Positions 26,450-36,388 of a stretch of DNA of 64,000 nt are shown here, piece by piece. The position numbers and the translations under genes are program-made. Positions within the stretch are counted from its first letter, which is position 1. Every line of letters begins with the position of its first letter. The stretch is from Sphingomonas bisphenolicum (GTDB lineage Bacteria > Pseudomonadota > Alphaproteobacteria > Sphingomonadales > Sphingomonadaceae): assembly GCF_024349785.1 (NCBI RefSeq), contig NZ_AP018817.1, positions 1,085,501 to 1,149,500 of the forward strand, read 5' to 3'. The notes beneath the pieces were generated by a model. It did no database searches, was not told the DNA's origin, and saw nothing but the letters and a program-made list of their open reading frames with translations.

Positions 26450-26516
26450 TCCGTTCGGTTCGAGCTTGTCGAGAACCTGTTGCGCGAGGGTTCTCGACAG
26501 GCTCGAACCGAACGGA
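26450..26516. repeat. long inverted repeat between hisH and hisA
   Basis: Arms at 26450-26477 and 26489-26516 are complementary at 27 of 28 positions around an 11-nt loop (TGTTGCGCGAG). The left arm starts TCCGTTCGGTTCGAGC and ends GTCGAGAACC. The single difference is T against C, a G-U pair in RNA. It resembles the dispersed palindromic elements common in sphingomonad intergenic regions. In RNA it would form a very stable hairpin between two genes of one operon. No second copy was noticed in the window. Confidence 0.85.
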
Positions 26517-26528
26517 TGTTGCATTATA

Positions 26529-27140
26529 TCACGGCTTCCAATCCAGAAACCGCGCTATAAAGGCCAGCCCGTAACGCTGGCTTTTCTCGGGGTGGAACTG
26601 GCAGCCGATGATGGTGTCGCGCGCGACTGCGGCGACGAGAGGCCCGCCATGGTCGGTCGTCGCGGCGACATGGGCGGGATCGGCGGCCTCATAATGATAG
26701 CTGTGCAGGAAATAGGCCTCACCCGCCTCGATGAGCGGCGGCGCGCCGTTCAGCACCACATCGTTCCAGCCCATATGCGGCACCTTGACGGCGGCGTCGG
26801 TCGGTTCGATCCGGCGGACGGTGCCGGGAATCCAGCCCAGCCCCTCATGCCGGCCGAACTCTTCGCCGGCATCGGCCAGCAACTGCATGCCCACGCATAC
26901 GCCCAGGAACGGCGTGCCGCGCCCGTTCACCGCCTCGTTCATGGCGTCGACCATGCCGGGGATCGCGACCAGCGCATCGCGGCAGGCGCGGAAAGCGCCC
27001 ACGCCCGGCAGGACGATGCGATCGGCCCTGGCCACGACATCGGCGTCGGCGGTGATGGCGACATCGTGCGCGCCAGCCTTGCGCAGAGCATTATGGACCG
27101 AATGGAGATTGCCCGCGCCATAGTCGATCAGGGCGATCAT
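26529..27140 (-). CDS. hisH: imidazole glycerol phosphate synthase glutaminase subunit
   Basis: Class I glutamine amidotransferase that supplies ammonia to HisF. The 203-residue protein starts MIALIDYGAGNLHSVHNAL and has the oxyanion segment VLPGVGAF, the nucleophile Cys in GVCVGMQLL, and the His-Glu pair in GCQFHPEKSQRYG. Its start overlaps the stop of the YciI-like gene as ATGA, showing coupled translation. Confidence 0.97.
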   Translation of the reverse strand: MIALIDYGAGNLHSVHNALRKAGAHDVAITADADVVARADRIVLPGVGAFRACRDALVAIPGMVDAMNEAVNGRGTPFLGVCVGMQLLADAGEEFGRHEGLGWIPGTVRRIEPTDAAVKVPHMGWNDVVLNGAPPLIEAGEAYFLHSYHYEAADPAHVAATTDHGGPLVAAVARDTIIGCQFHPEKSQRYGLAFIARFLDWKP

Positions 27141-27427
27141 GCGAGCAGGCTCTCCAGAGTGACGCCCGCCGCCGCGCGCACCGGGTTGAATGCGATCACC
27201 TCAGCCGTAGCGGCGCCGTTGACGACGAAGGGATCGGTCGCCGCCTTCGCCTCGATCGCCGCGCGATCGCCACGGGCCAGCAATATGCCGCCGGTGCGCG
27301 GCTCACGGCGGCCGGCCAGCAGCAGCCAGCCATCGGCAATGCCGCGGTCCAGCCAGGCCCGGTGGTCCGCCAGATGGCCGTCCAGAATATCGGCCGGAGC
27401 CGTATAGGTCAGCGATATGATGAACAT
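27137..27427 (-). CDS. YciI-like protein
   Basis: A 96-residue ferredoxin-like-fold protein of the YciI family (MFIISLTYTAPADILDGHLADH; RAWLDRGIADGWLLLAG; DPFVVNGAATAEVIAFNPV). The conserved His-Asp pair of the family is present as ADHRAWLD. YciI proteins are small putative enzymes related to muconolactone isomerases; their role is mostly unknown. It is locked in the his operon, 23 nt after hisB and overlapping hisH by ATGA. Confidence 0.88.
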   Translation of the reverse strand: MFIISLTYTAPADILDGHLADHRAWLDRGIADGWLLLAGRREPRTGGILLARGDRAAIEAKAATDPFVVNGAATAEVIAFNPVRAAAGVTLESLLA

Positions 27428-27450
27428 GGGTCCAGCCTTTCGTTGCGCTG

Positions 27451-28038
27451 TTACAACATGCCCTTGGTCGAGGGAATCGCGTCCGCCTTGCGCGGGTCGA
27501 TCTCCACCGCCTGGCGCAGCGCGCGGGCCAGACCCTTGAACGCGCTTTCGACGATATGATGGTTGTTGCTGCCATAGAGCAGCTCGATATGCAGCGTGAT
27601 GCCGGCTGCCTGGGCGAAGCTGTGGAAGAAATGCTCCACCATCTCCGTGTCCCATTCGCCGACCTTGGTGACGGTGAAAGGCAGCTTGCACACCAGCCAG
27701 GGGCGACCCGAAATGTCGAGCGCCACGCGGCTCAGCGTCTCGTCCATCGGCGAATAGACGCTGCCATAGCGGCTGATCCCACGCTTGTCGCCCAGCGCCT
27801 TGCCCAGCGCCTCGCCGATCGCGATCGCGGTATCCTCGGTCGTGTGATGCTGGTCGATATGCAGGTCGCCGACCGTCTTCACATCCATGTCGATCAGCGA
27901 ATGGCGCGACAGTTGCTCGATCATATGATCGAGGAAGCCGATGCCCGTCGACACCGTATAGAGGCCAGTCCCGTCGAGGTTGACGGTGACGTCGATCTGG
28001 GTTTCCGCCGTGTTGCGGTGAATCTCGGCCGTGCGCAT
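27451..28038 (-). CDS. hisB: imidazoleglycerol-phosphate dehydratase
   Basis: Sixth step of histidine synthesis; a manganese enzyme of 195 residues forming 24-mers. Metal-binding and signature sequences are [43 protein letters not shown] and the C-terminal [21 protein letters not shown]. The ATG at 28038 gives the family start [15 protein letters not shown]. First gene of the his cluster here; it is divergent from sspB. This is the monofunctional type without a phosphatase domain. Confidence 0.97.
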   Translation of the reverse strand: MRTAEIHRNTAETQIDVTVNLDGTGLYTVSTGIGFLDHMIEQLSRHSLIDMDVKTVGDLHIDQHHTTEDTAIAIGEALGKALGDKRGISRYGSVYSPMDETLSRVALDISGRPWLVCKLPFTVTKVGEWDTEMVEHFFHSFAQAAGITLHIELLYGSNNHHIVESAFKGLARALRQAVEIDPRKADAIPSTKGML

Positions 28039-28135
28039 GGCCGCCCTATAGCGTGTAGCGCCCATCATGCAATCTGCTCATGCAATCCGCCTGCGGGGGT
28101 TGACCGCCTGTTTCGGGCCGTTAGGACATTGCGCC

Positions 28136-28612
28136 ATGAGCGAAGATCTGCCCGACAGCCTGATTCCCTATGACGAAATCGTGCAGGAGGCCCTGCGTGC
28201 AGTCGTCGGCCGCGTGCTGGGCGAGGTGCAGCAGTCCGGCGGCCTGCCGGGCGCGCATCATTTCTACATCACCTTCAAGACGAACGCGCCGGGCGTCGAC
28301 ATCCCCAAACATCTGGTGGAGCGCTTCCCGGACGAGATGACGATCGTCCTCCAGAATAAATATTGGGACCTGAAGGTCAGCGACCATCATTTCGAAGTCA
28401 GCCTGACCTTCAACCAGGTCGCGGCCCACCTCAACATTCCCTTCAGCGCGATCACCGCCTTCGTCGATCCCGCGGTCAATTTCGCGCTGCAATTCCAGGT
28501 CGCGGCGGATGAATTGCCCGAACCGCATGACGAAGCGGAGAATGACGGGCCGCAGGTGACGGCCGAAGACGGCTCCAATGTCGTAACGGTGGACTTCGGG
28601 AAGAAGAAGTAA
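28136..28612 (+). CDS. sspB: SspB-family ClpXP adaptor
   Basis: Alphaproteobacterial SspB, which tethers ssrA-tagged proteins to ClpXP for degradation. The 158-residue protein begins MSEDLPDSLIPYDEIVQEAL and has HHFYITFKTNAPGVDIP, FPDEMTIVLQNKYWDL and FEVSLTFNQVAAHLNIPF. An acidic linker leads to a C-terminal tail GSNVVTVDFGKKK, consistent with the ClpX-binding tail of the family. Divergent from hisB. Confidence 0.93.
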   Translation: MSEDLPDSLIPYDEIVQEALRAVVGRVLGEVQQSGGLPGAHHFYITFKTNAPGVDIPKHLVERFPDEMTIVLQNKYWDLKVSDHHFEVSLTFNQVAAHLNIPFSAITAFVDPAVNFALQFQVAADELPEPHDEAENDGPQVTAEDGSNVVTVDFGKKK

Positions 28613-28676
28613 AGCTGTCCGTCGGCGGGGCAGGTCACCCCGTCGGTCATTGGAATTTTCCAGCCTTACCTTACAT

Positions 28677-28714
28677 GACAGTCTCTTGAGATTCCTTCTC
28701 AAAAGGAGACTGTC
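28677..28714 (+). promoter_or_regulatory. leader hairpin covering the fumC ribosome binding site
   Basis: GACAGTCTC (28677-28685) pairs perfectly with GAGACTGTC (28706-28714), and TTGAG (28686-28690) with CTCAA (28698-28702), leaving a 7-nt loop and a 3-nt bulge. The Shine-Dalgarno AAAAGGAGA (28701-28709) lies within the 3' arm and bulge, nine bases before the fumC ATG. When folded, the site would be hidden from the ribosome. There is no T-run, so it is not a normal terminator. Confidence 0.6.
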
Positions 28715-28717
28715 TTC

Positions 28718-30106
<1,389 letters not shown>

Positions 30107-30155
30107 TCCAGATCAACATGGCGGAACCGGCCGGGCTTCGATACATTAACCCTGT

Positions 30156-30500
30156 ATGAAGAAAACACCCCTCACCCCCTCCGCCCCGCTGGTGACGATC
30201 CGTCCGCCGAAAAAGGCGGGAATGCTGCGAAAGGCGGCGCGGGTCGGGGCGACGGTGGTCGCCGCCCGGGTCGCGGCGGCGACGGGAAAGAAGGGCGTGT
30301 TCGGCCTGATCGCAGGCGCGGGCGCCAAGCGGATCATCATGCGCTACCCCGCCGGCGCGCTGTTCGTAACCGGGGCCTATATGGCGGGCAAGCTGTACGA
30401 GGCCAAGCGCGAGGCGGAGCGCAAAAGGAACCTGAAACTGCTGCCAGACAAGAGCGGCGAGCCGATCCCGATCGAAACGGCGCGGAAAGCCAAGGGTTAA
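30156..30500 (+). CDS. hypothetical basic protein
   Basis: A 114-residue, strongly basic protein. It starts MKKTPLTPSAPLVTIRPPKK and has an Ala/Gly-rich middle (VGATVVAARVAAATGKKGVF) and a hydrophobic stretch YPAGALFVTGAYMAG before a charged helix AKREAERKRN. No family recognised. The stop shares a TTAA with the stop of the convergent DUF2585 gene, and the gap to fumC is only 49 nt, so it may be read with fumC. Confidence 0.65.
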   Translation: MKKTPLTPSAPLVTIRPPKKAGMLRKAARVGATVVAARVAAATGKKGVFGLIAGAGAKRIIMRYPAGALFVTGAYMAGKLYEAKREAERKRNLKLLPDKSGEPIPIETARKAKG

Positions 30501-31066
30501 AGCGCCGCCTGCCAGTCGCGCACCGCGTCGATCGGCCAGGTCAGCATCAGGACGTTGAGCGTCAGATTGTCGCGGATCACCGCGAGCGCAAGCAATTCCA
30601 GCGCGACGGCGAGCGTGACCGTCACCCAGACCGGCGCGCGGGCGGCGAACAGGAAGCCCAGCGTCATCATGCCGATATCGCTCATCGAATTCAGGATCGT
30701 GTCGCCCGAATAGCCCAACGCGATCGTCGCCGTGCGATAACGGTCGATGATGATCGGCGAATTCTCCAATATCTCCCATGCCGATTCGATCAGGACGGCC
30801 AGCGCCAGCCGAGGCCCGATCGGCCGGCGTTTCAGCAACAGGCGCGCGCCCGCGTAGAACAGGAAGCCGTGGATCACATGGCTGAGGCTGTACCAGTCGG
30901 CGATATGCTGGCTGTTGCCGCTGTCGAGCGCGCCATGCCACAGTTCCACATGGCCGCAGGTGCAGATGGGTGGGCGGTGCATCAGAAACAGAATGATGCA
31001 GGCGGCCAGCGCGATCAGGGCGGCGGCGATGAAGCCGCGCCGGTTGGCCAGTCGTCTGCGTCGCAT
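30497..31066 (-). CDS. DUF2585 family membrane protein
   Basis: A 189-residue protein with about five hydrophobic segments. The DUF2585 pattern is clear: MHRPPICTCGHVELWHG, DSGNSQHIADWYSLSHVIHG, ESAWEILENSPIIIDRYR and GYSGDTILNSMSDIGMMTLG. The function is unknown; the conserved His, Asp and Glu residues suggest a metal-binding membrane enzyme, which is inference. It is divergent from gmk. Confidence 0.9.
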   Translation of the reverse strand: MRRRRLANRRGFIAAALIALAACIILFLMHRPPICTCGHVELWHGALDSGNSQHIADWYSLSHVIHGFLFYAGARLLLKRRPIGPRLALAVLIESAWEILENSPIIIDRYRTATIALGYSGDTILNSMSDIGMMTLGFLFAARAPVWVTVTLAVALELLALAVIRDNLTLNVLMLTWPIDAVRDWQAAL

Positions 31067-31120
31067 CGTCTCTCCCCACCGCCCTCTTGCAAAATCGCGT
31101 CTCAGGCGTCACTAGCGGCC

Positions 31121-31786
31121 ATGGCCGACACCATTCCTTCAGAGACCCCCGATTTCAAGCGGCGGGGCGTTCTTTTCGTCCTTTCCTCCCCTTCGGGCGC
31201 GGGCAAATCCACCATTGCGCGCAAGCTGCTCGCCGCCGAACCGGACCTGTCCATGTCGGTATCCGCGACCACGCGGCCGATGCGACCCGGTGAAGTCGAT
31301 GGGAAGGATTATCATTTCGTCGATCTGGAAGAATTCCGCCGGATGACGAGCGACCATGAATTCCTGGAATGGGCGCATGTGTTCGGCCAGCGTTACGGCA
31401 CGCCACGCGGCCCGGTCGAGGCGATGCTGAAGGCTGGTCAGGACGTATTGTTCGACATCGACTGGCAGGGCGCGCAGCAGTTGCACCAGATTGCCGGCGG
31501 CGACGTGGTCCGCATCTTCATCCTGCCGCCGTCGATGGAGGAGCTGGAGCGGCGCCTGCGCGGGCGGGCGACCGACAGCGAGGCGGTGATCGAGGGTCGC
31601 ATGGCGCGCGCCGCGGGCGAGATCGCGCATTGGGACGGCTATGACTATGTGCTGTGCAATGTCGATGCCGACGATTGTTTCGCGCGGGTCCAGACCATCC
31701 TCCACGCCGAGCGGATGAAGCGCAGCCGGCAGACCGGCCTGATCGGCTTCATCCGCAAGCTGGGCCGCTACCACCAGGAAGATTAA
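31121..31786 (+). CDS. gmk: guanylate kinase
   Basis: Phosphorylates GMP to GDP with ATP. The 221-residue product has the P-loop LSSPSGAGKST, the GMP-binding region SVSATTRPMRPGEVDGKDY, EWAHVFGQRYGTPRGPVE and DIDWQGAQQL. The ATG at 31121 is the sensible start. Its stop codon shares the TTAA at 31783-31786 with the convergent methyltransferase gene. Confidence 0.97.
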   Translation: MADTIPSETPDFKRRGVLFVLSSPSGAGKSTIARKLLAAEPDLSMSVSATTRPMRPGEVDGKDYHFVDLEEFRRMTSDHEFLEWAHVFGQRYGTPRGPVEAMLKAGQDVLFDIDWQGAQQLHQIAGGDVVRIFILPPSMEELERRLRGRATDSEAVIEGRMARAAGEIAHWDGYDYVLCNVDADDCFARVQTILHAERMKRSRQTGLIGFIRKLGRYHQED

Positions 31787-32850
31787 AGCCGGTCGAACCC
31801 GGCCGGGTCCGCCCAGTCGGGATGGGTCCAGGCCATCGCCTTGAACAGCGTCCCCATCTCCGCCGCGTCGGTCAGGCGATGGCGGGCCGCCTCCACCTCC
31901 GCAGCGCGGGCAGGGGCGGTGCGGGCGAGCTGGTCGGCGCGGGCGTCGATGCCGAGCTTGCGCAGATAATCGCCCTGGCCGACCGGGCCATGAACCCGCA
32001 GGCCCGCCTGGCGCGCCATATTGCCCAGCACGTTGAAATCGACATGGGTCGTCAGGTCCACCTCGCCCGGATCGGTGAAGGGATCGGCGAACTGGTGCGC
32101 CTTGACCGCCTGCAACGTGTCGCCCAGCGCCGGGCCTTCATGGCCATAGTCGATGATGATCGCGGCGCCGCCCTGCCTGGCGATGCGGTGGGCCAGGGCA
32201 TAGGCGATGCCGGCGCCGACGATCGGCGATTCGAGGATCGCGCCTTCGGGCGCGTCCACTGCAAAGGGTGGCAGGCCCGATTCGATGCGGCGATAGCCGG
32301 GGACGGGGAGGAAGCGGCCCTCCGCCTCGCGACTGACGACGACGCGCTCGCGCCATTCGTCCCCGACGCGGATGCACTGGCGGACGGGCAGGGCATCGAA
32401 AAATTCATTGGCGACCACCAGCAGCGGGCCGGTTTCGGGCAGGCTGTCGATGCTGTCATGATGGATGGCATGGGGCAGCAGGGCGAGCTGGCGACCGCGC
32501 AGCGCGGGGCTGGTTTCGACCAGATGCACTTTGGGCGCGAGCGCCGCCCGCTCCATCGCCCGCAGCGCGTCGGCCGCCAGCGTGCCGCGGCCCGGCCCCA
32601 GCTCGGCATAGACGGTTTCGGGGCGGCGGCCCGACCGCATCCAGACGTCGGCCAGCGCCAGGCCGACCAGCTCGCCGAACATCTGGCTGATTTCCGGCGC
32701 GGTGGTGAAGTCGCCGTCCGCGCCCAGGGGGTCGCGGGTCGCGTAATAATGCTGGTTCGCCTCCGATATATAATGGGCGACCGAGATCGGCCCGCCCGAG
32801 GCGATCTGCCGCGCCAGCCGATCCGCCAGCGATGCTGTTTCAGGCGACAC
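31783..32850 (-). CDS. MidA/NDUFAF7-family SAM-dependent methyltransferase
   Basis: A 355-residue protein of the family of human NDUFAF7 and yeast/Dictyostelium MidA, which methylates an arginine of complex I subunit NDUFS2 during assembly. Family marks are [24 protein letters not shown] (shown partly), [17 protein letters not shown], the SAM-binding [31 protein letters not shown] and [14 protein letters not shown]. It overlaps the end of lgt by 11 nt and is almost certainly cotranscribed with it. Confidence 0.92.
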   Translation of the reverse strand: MSPETASLADRLARQIASGGPISVAHYISEANQHYYATRDPLGADGDFTTAPEISQMFGELVGLALADVWMRSGRRPETVYAELGPGRGTLAADALRAMERAALAPKVHLVETSPALRGRQLALLPHAIHHDSIDSLPETGPLLVVANEFFDALPVRQCIRVGDEWRERVVVSREAEGRFLPVPGYRRIESGLPPFAVDAPEGAILESPIVGAGIAYALAHRIARQGGAAIIIDYGHEGPALGDTLQAVKAHQFADPFTDPGEVDLTTHVDFNVLGNMARQAGLRVHGPVGQGDYLRKLGIDARADQLARTAPARAAEVEAARHRLTDAAEMGTLFKAMAWTHPDWADPAGFDRL

Positions 32851-33706
32851 TGTTCGCCCCGGCGATCGGTTCCACCCGCACGCGGCGGCGGCCGGCGGTG
32901 CCGATCAGGTAGAGGCCGCCCAGGATCATCGGCACGCACAGCCATTGGCCCATATGCAGGCCGGTGCGCGCGGCGAACTCCATCAACTGCGCGTCGGCCT
33001 CGCGGAAATATTCCACGCCGAAGCGGAAGCAGCCATAGCCCAGCAGGAAGATGCCGACCAGCATCCCCGGCTTGTAGCGGGCGCGGGTCTTCCAGAAGGC
33101 GAAGGCGAGGATCAGGAACAGGACGACGCCCTCCAGTCCGGCTTCGTAGAGCTGGCTGGGATGACGGGGGTAGGGGCCGCCGGTGGGGAATATGATGCCC
33201 CAGGGGACGTCGGTTTCCTTGCCCCACAATTCCCCGTTCACGAAATTGGCGAGGCGGCCGAAGAACAGGCCGAAGGGCACGACGCAGGCGACATAGTCAT
33301 GGATGCGCAGCCAGCTCAGCTTTTCCTTCCAGGCCATGTAGAGAATGCCGAGCGACACGCCGACCGCGCCGCCATGGAAGGACATGCCGCCATGCCACAG
33401 CTTGAAGATGTCGAGCGGATGGGCCAGGATTTCGGGCTGGTAGAAGATCACATAGGCCAGCCGCCCGCCGATGATGATGCCGAGCGTCGCATAGAAGATC
33501 ATGTCGTCGGCATGGCGCCGGCCCATCGGCGACCCCGGCTGCGCGACCAGCTTGAGCAGATACCAGTAGCCGATCAGGATGCCGGCCAGATAGGCGAGGC
33601 TGTACCATTTGAGCGTGAAGAAGCCCAGATTGAGGGCGACGGGGTCCAGCCCCAGATCTTCAAAGCGAATGGCGCCCGAAGCGGCGGCGGCAAGGTCCAG
33701 GATCAA
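32840..33706 (-). CDS. lgt: prolipoprotein diacylglyceryl transferase
   Basis: Inner-membrane enzyme that adds diacylglycerol from phosphatidylglycerol to the lipobox cysteine of prolipoproteins, the first step of lipoprotein maturation. The 288-residue protein has about seven membrane segments, the [14 protein letters not shown] motif, the Lgt signature [13 protein letters not shown] and [12 protein letters not shown]. The start at 33706 gives the family N-terminus. Downstream midA overlaps by 11 nt. Confidence 0.96.
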   Translation of the reverse strand: MILDLAAAASGAIRFEDLGLDPVALNLGFFTLKWYSLAYLAGILIGYWYLLKLVAQPGSPMGRRHADDMIFYATLGIIIGGRLAYVIFYQPEILAHPLDIFKLWHGGMSFHGGAVGVSLGILYMAWKEKLSWLRIHDYVACVVPFGLFFGRLANFVNGELWGKETDVPWGIIFPTGGPYPRHPSQLYEAGLEGVVLFLILAFAFWKTRARYKPGMLVGIFLLGYGCFRFGVEYFREADAQLMEFAARTGLHMGQWLCVPMILGGLYLIGTAGRRRVRVEPIAGANSVA

Positions 33707-34247
33707 AATGGCGTCCTCTTGGGAATTGGAGTGCGGACATAGAACAAGCGGCGGCCAAGATGAAGGGGGGACGGGGATTTGATGGTGCCGGCGGGTCGCG
33801 ACGGGGCCGGGTGGGCGCCGCGGCCGAAGTTCACGCCGTTGTCGGGTGATTTGCGCGAAAAGCGCCGCCGACGCGCCTGCGACGCTATCGCGAGGCTACA
33901 GGTGGGTGAAGGGACGGTCATGATCGGTTCACACCAACGCGACGGGGACGCGACAGGGACGCGCCGGGTTCGCGCCATCCACGCGCCACGGACGCCATGG
34001 GCCAGCGGCTGGCAGGCGTGGGGGGTGACGAGGGGAGGGGCTGGTCCATCGGTGAGGGTAAACCAGAGAATGGGGGAATAGGAAAGACGGTGGTGCGGAG
34101 GAGCGAAAGCGGACTGGATGCCTGTCCGCTGACGGGGTGAGCGATGACCGCTGACGACCATTTTAAGCCTGTCGCCCCTTAAAATAACTTTCTCAATTGC
34201 TGCCGTTCTCTTCGTTCCGTAGCCCTGGCTTAGTTGGAGGACGCAGG
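33707..34247. other. 541-bp gene-poor region with repeats
   Basis: No convincing gene on either strand. It contains a hairpin AGCGGAC/GTCCGCT (34108-34114 and 34124-34130), a 9-nt direct repeat CCGCTGACG (34127-34135 and 34148-34156) and a perfect AT-rich dyad ATTTTAAG/CTTAAAAT (34160-34167 and 34178-34185), all within 80 nt and close to the AT-richer gene downstream. The dyad could be a terminator or an operator. The lgt promoter must lie near 33707-33780. Confidence 0.5.
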
Positions 34248-34589
34248 ATGAAATTTAAGAGCATCGCAGAAAACATTTCGGTTGAGAATGGCGTCGCGCA
34301 AATCGCATTCGACCTAAGTGGGGCGCCAGCCGCTTACATTATAATCTCACGTCCCTGTGACGGAAACGTGGTGGCAGAGTTCTTTGGTGAAGATCATTAT
34401 GTTGAGGTTAAAGATCAGCTTTACGGCGGCTACGGGCAAATTGAGACGCTTCTTATCGAAGATACCTGCCGGTTTCGTATACGGCTCAGGAACACGATTC
34501 CCGATATTGGAGCCGATCTCACTATCATGACGTGCCTGCCAATGCCGGAAGCGATCTTGAACCAATTGCGAACCTTGGAGCGCGGCTGA
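34248..34589 (+). CDS. orphan Imm10-like protein
   Basis: A 113-residue protein with good start signals (GGAGGA about seven bases before the ATG). It is clearly AT-richer than the flanking genes. The sequence AYIIISRPCDG ... HYVEVKDQLYGGYGQIETLL ... FRIRLRN resembles the pattern I recall for immunity protein 10 (Imm10), with the V-E-V-x-D-Q ... GYG core and flanking strands. Imm10 proteins neutralise polymorphic toxins. No toxin or secretion gene is nearby, so it would be an orphan. The assignment rests on memory of the family pattern and is tentative; the existence of the gene is better supported. Confidence 0.6.
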   Translation: MKFKSIAENISVENGVAQIAFDLSGAPAAYIIISRPCDGNVVAEFFGEDHYVEVKDQLYGGYGQIETLLIEDTCRFRIRLRNTIPDIGADLTIMTCLPMPEAILNQLRTLERG

Positions 34590-34649
34590 CCGGATTGTCT
34601 GATATCCCGCACTCGAGCTTGAAAGCCGACAGTCCCCTATCCACCCAAA

Positions 34650-35222
34650 TCAGTCCACCGCGCCCGCATCCTCCAGCCCCTTCGCCGCGCGCACGCCCTG
34701 GCGGCCGCGCTGTGCCAATGCTTGTTTCAGCGCGGTCGGATGTGGAGCGATCAGGAAGCCGAAGCTGACCGTGCCATGCTTCGTTTCGACCGCATGGTGC
34801 AGGCGGTGGGCCTGGACGATGCGCTTCATGTAGCGCGAGCGCGCGACATAGCGGTGCGTCACCCGCTGATGCACGATGATGTCGTGAAAGCCCAGATAGA
34901 TGGCGCCATAGGCGGCGATGCCCGCGCCCACCGCGGTCGCCCAACTGCCCCAGCCCCATTGCACGCCACCGAGCAGCAGCAGGATGGAGGGCAGGGCGAA
35001 GATCACGAAATAGAGGTCGTTCGCTTCCCAAAAGCCGGTGCGCGCGCGGTGATGGCTGGCGTGGAGGAACCAGCCAGGGCCGTGCATCACCCAGCGGTGC
35101 ATGACATAGGCGAACCCCTCCATCGCGGCGATCGTGGCGAGGAAGAGGAGCAGGAGGGTGAGGGGCGACATCAGGGCAATATAGGGGCGGCGGGGGGCGG
35201 TGGCGACCCCGTAATGATCCAT
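34650..35222 (-). CDS. crtZ: beta-carotene 3-hydroxylase
   Basis: Membrane di-iron hydroxylase that converts beta-carotene to zeaxanthin, feeding the yellow carotenoids typical of sphingomonads. The 190-residue protein has the four His clusters of the family: HRWVMH, HASHH, HDIIVH and HRLHH, plus the EANDLYFVIFALP stretch, on four hydrophobic segments. The ATG at 35222 has AAGGA eight bases upstream; an alternative ATG at 35171 has poorer spacing. No other carotenoid gene is in the window. Confidence 0.92.
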   Translation of the reverse strand: MDHYGVATAPRRPYIALMSPLTLLLLFLATIAAMEGFAYVMHRWVMHGPGWFLHASHHRARTGFWEANDLYFVIFALPSILLLLGGVQWGWGSWATAVGAGIAAYGAIYLGFHDIIVHQRVTHRYVARSRYMKRIVQAHRLHHAVETKHGTVSFGFLIAPHPTALKQALAQRGRQGVRAAKGLEDAGAVD

Positions 35223-35307
35223 GAGCGCCGTCCTTCATCCGTTCGTTCGAGCGACACCATGTCGCCCCGTTCGGCCCGGACGGATTCGCAGCCTGTGTCG
35301 CGCACGC

Positions 35308-35347
35308 GAAAAGGGCCGCGATCGCTGGCGCGGTCGCGGCCCTTTTC
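35308..35347 (-). terminator. rho-independent terminator of the porin gene
   Basis: Perfect 13-nt arms GAAAAGGGCCGCG (35308-35320) and CGCGGCCCTTTTC (35335-35347) around a 14-nt loop, ending in a T-run on either strand. It lies 22 nt past the stop of the minus-strand porin gene. Confidence 0.8.
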
Positions 35348-35368
35348 ACCTCCGGAAGGCGTGTCGGA

Positions 35369-36133
35369 TCAGAAGGCCGCGGTCAGCGTGCCGACGACGC
35401 CGGCCTTGCTGATATTGTGGCCCGCCGGCGAATAGAGCGACTTGTCGGTGTCGACATAGGAGACGCCGAAGGTCAGATGCTGCCAGGTGTAGGTCGCGCC
35501 GATATTCCAGTCGGTATAGCCCTTGCCGATGGTCAGGTAGCTGGGGCCGAAGCTATGCGCCAGATGCGCCGACACGCCCAGCGGGGTGTTGGGGATCGAG
35601 GCCGACAGGTCGCCTGCGACGTAGAGATTGTCTTCCTTGCCGTTGCCGACGGACAGCGCCTTCGCCTTGGGGGCGTAGTTGACGGTCAGCTTGGCGGTGG
35701 CGGGGCCGAAGGTGCCCTTGACCGAGGCATAGGGCTCGACGAAGTCGGTGTTGAGGCCGGCATTGCCGGGATAGTAATAATAGAGCACGCCGACGTCGAT
35801 CGTGGCGGCGCCGACCGTGGTCGTATAGCCGCCGATCAGGTCGAGTTCCTGGTCGGAGCCGGCCGCGACATAATCGTCGATCGAGCTGCCCCAGACCGAC
35901 GCGTAGAAGCCCGAAGCGTGGCTGACGGTGATGCCGCCCTGCAGCGCGAACTTCTTGTTGGTCTGCGAAATGCCGCGGAAGCGATAGTCGGTGACGACGG
36001 CCGCGTTGCCGGTGACGGTGATCTCGGGCGTGGGCTCGTCCTGGGCCATGGCAGGCGCCGAAACGGCGGCGAGCGCGCCGACAAGAGCGCCGACAAAGAC
36101 GGGGGCCGAGAGGCCGAGAATGGACTTACGCAT
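35369..36133 (-). CDS. TorF-family putative porin
   Basis: Outer-membrane beta-barrel of 254 residues. After a signal peptide (MRKSILGLSAPVFVGALVGA...AMA) come the family features AAVVTDYRFRGISQTNKKFALQGG, LDLIGGYTTTVGAATIDVGVLYYYYPG and a terminal strand VVGTLTAAF with C-terminal Phe. This matches the TorF putative porin family; the substrate is unknown. It has its own terminator, and a nested inverted repeat lies about 160-200 nt before its start. Confidence 0.88.
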   Translation of the reverse strand: MRKSILGLSAPVFVGALVGALAAVSAPAMAQDEPTPEITVTGNAAVVTDYRFRGISQTNKKFALQGGITVSHASGFYASVWGSSIDDYVAAGSDQELDLIGGYTTTVGAATIDVGVLYYYYPGNAGLNTDFVEPYASVKGTFGPATAKLTVNYAPKAKALSVGNGKEDNLYVAGDLSASIPNTPLGVSAHLAHSFGPSYLTIGKGYTDWNIGATYTWQHLTFGVSYVDTDKSLYSPAGHNISKAGVVGTLTAAF

Positions 36134-36291
36134 ATTAATCCCCTTGATGGTTCTGCGATCGTCCCGCCTGCGTCCAGGCGCCCGCCTCTATGCTTCCCCC
36201 GCTCGGGATGGGCCGGCTGCCTCAACATGTGTGGAAATGCCTGTCCTCATTGCGCTGCACAAGATTTTATTGCTCGCCAATGTCTTTTGCT

Positions 36292-36331
36292 GCCCTAATG
36301 TTGCTGGACTGCAACAAAATTCCGTTAGGGC
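36292..36331. promoter_or_regulatory. nested inverted repeats upstream of the porin gene
   Basis: Outer arms GCCCTAA (36292-36298) and TTAGGGC (36325-36331) enclose inner arms TGTTGC (36299-36304) and GCAACA (36311-36316). All four arms are perfect. The element lies between the end of the mscS gene and the start of the porin gene, both on the minus strand. It could be an operator for the porin or a transcript structure after mscS; it has no T-run. Confidence 0.45.
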
Positions 36332-36388
36332 CACGCGCGATCAAGCCCGCCGACAGGTCAGAAGCGCGCAATTGCTGGGGGTAGCCGC

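Noticed and set aside
33703..34161. Open frames on both strands between lgt and the orphan gene
   Set aside because: Composition is Pro/Arg/Ser- or Arg/Gly-rich without domains or ribosome binding sites; treated as noncoding.
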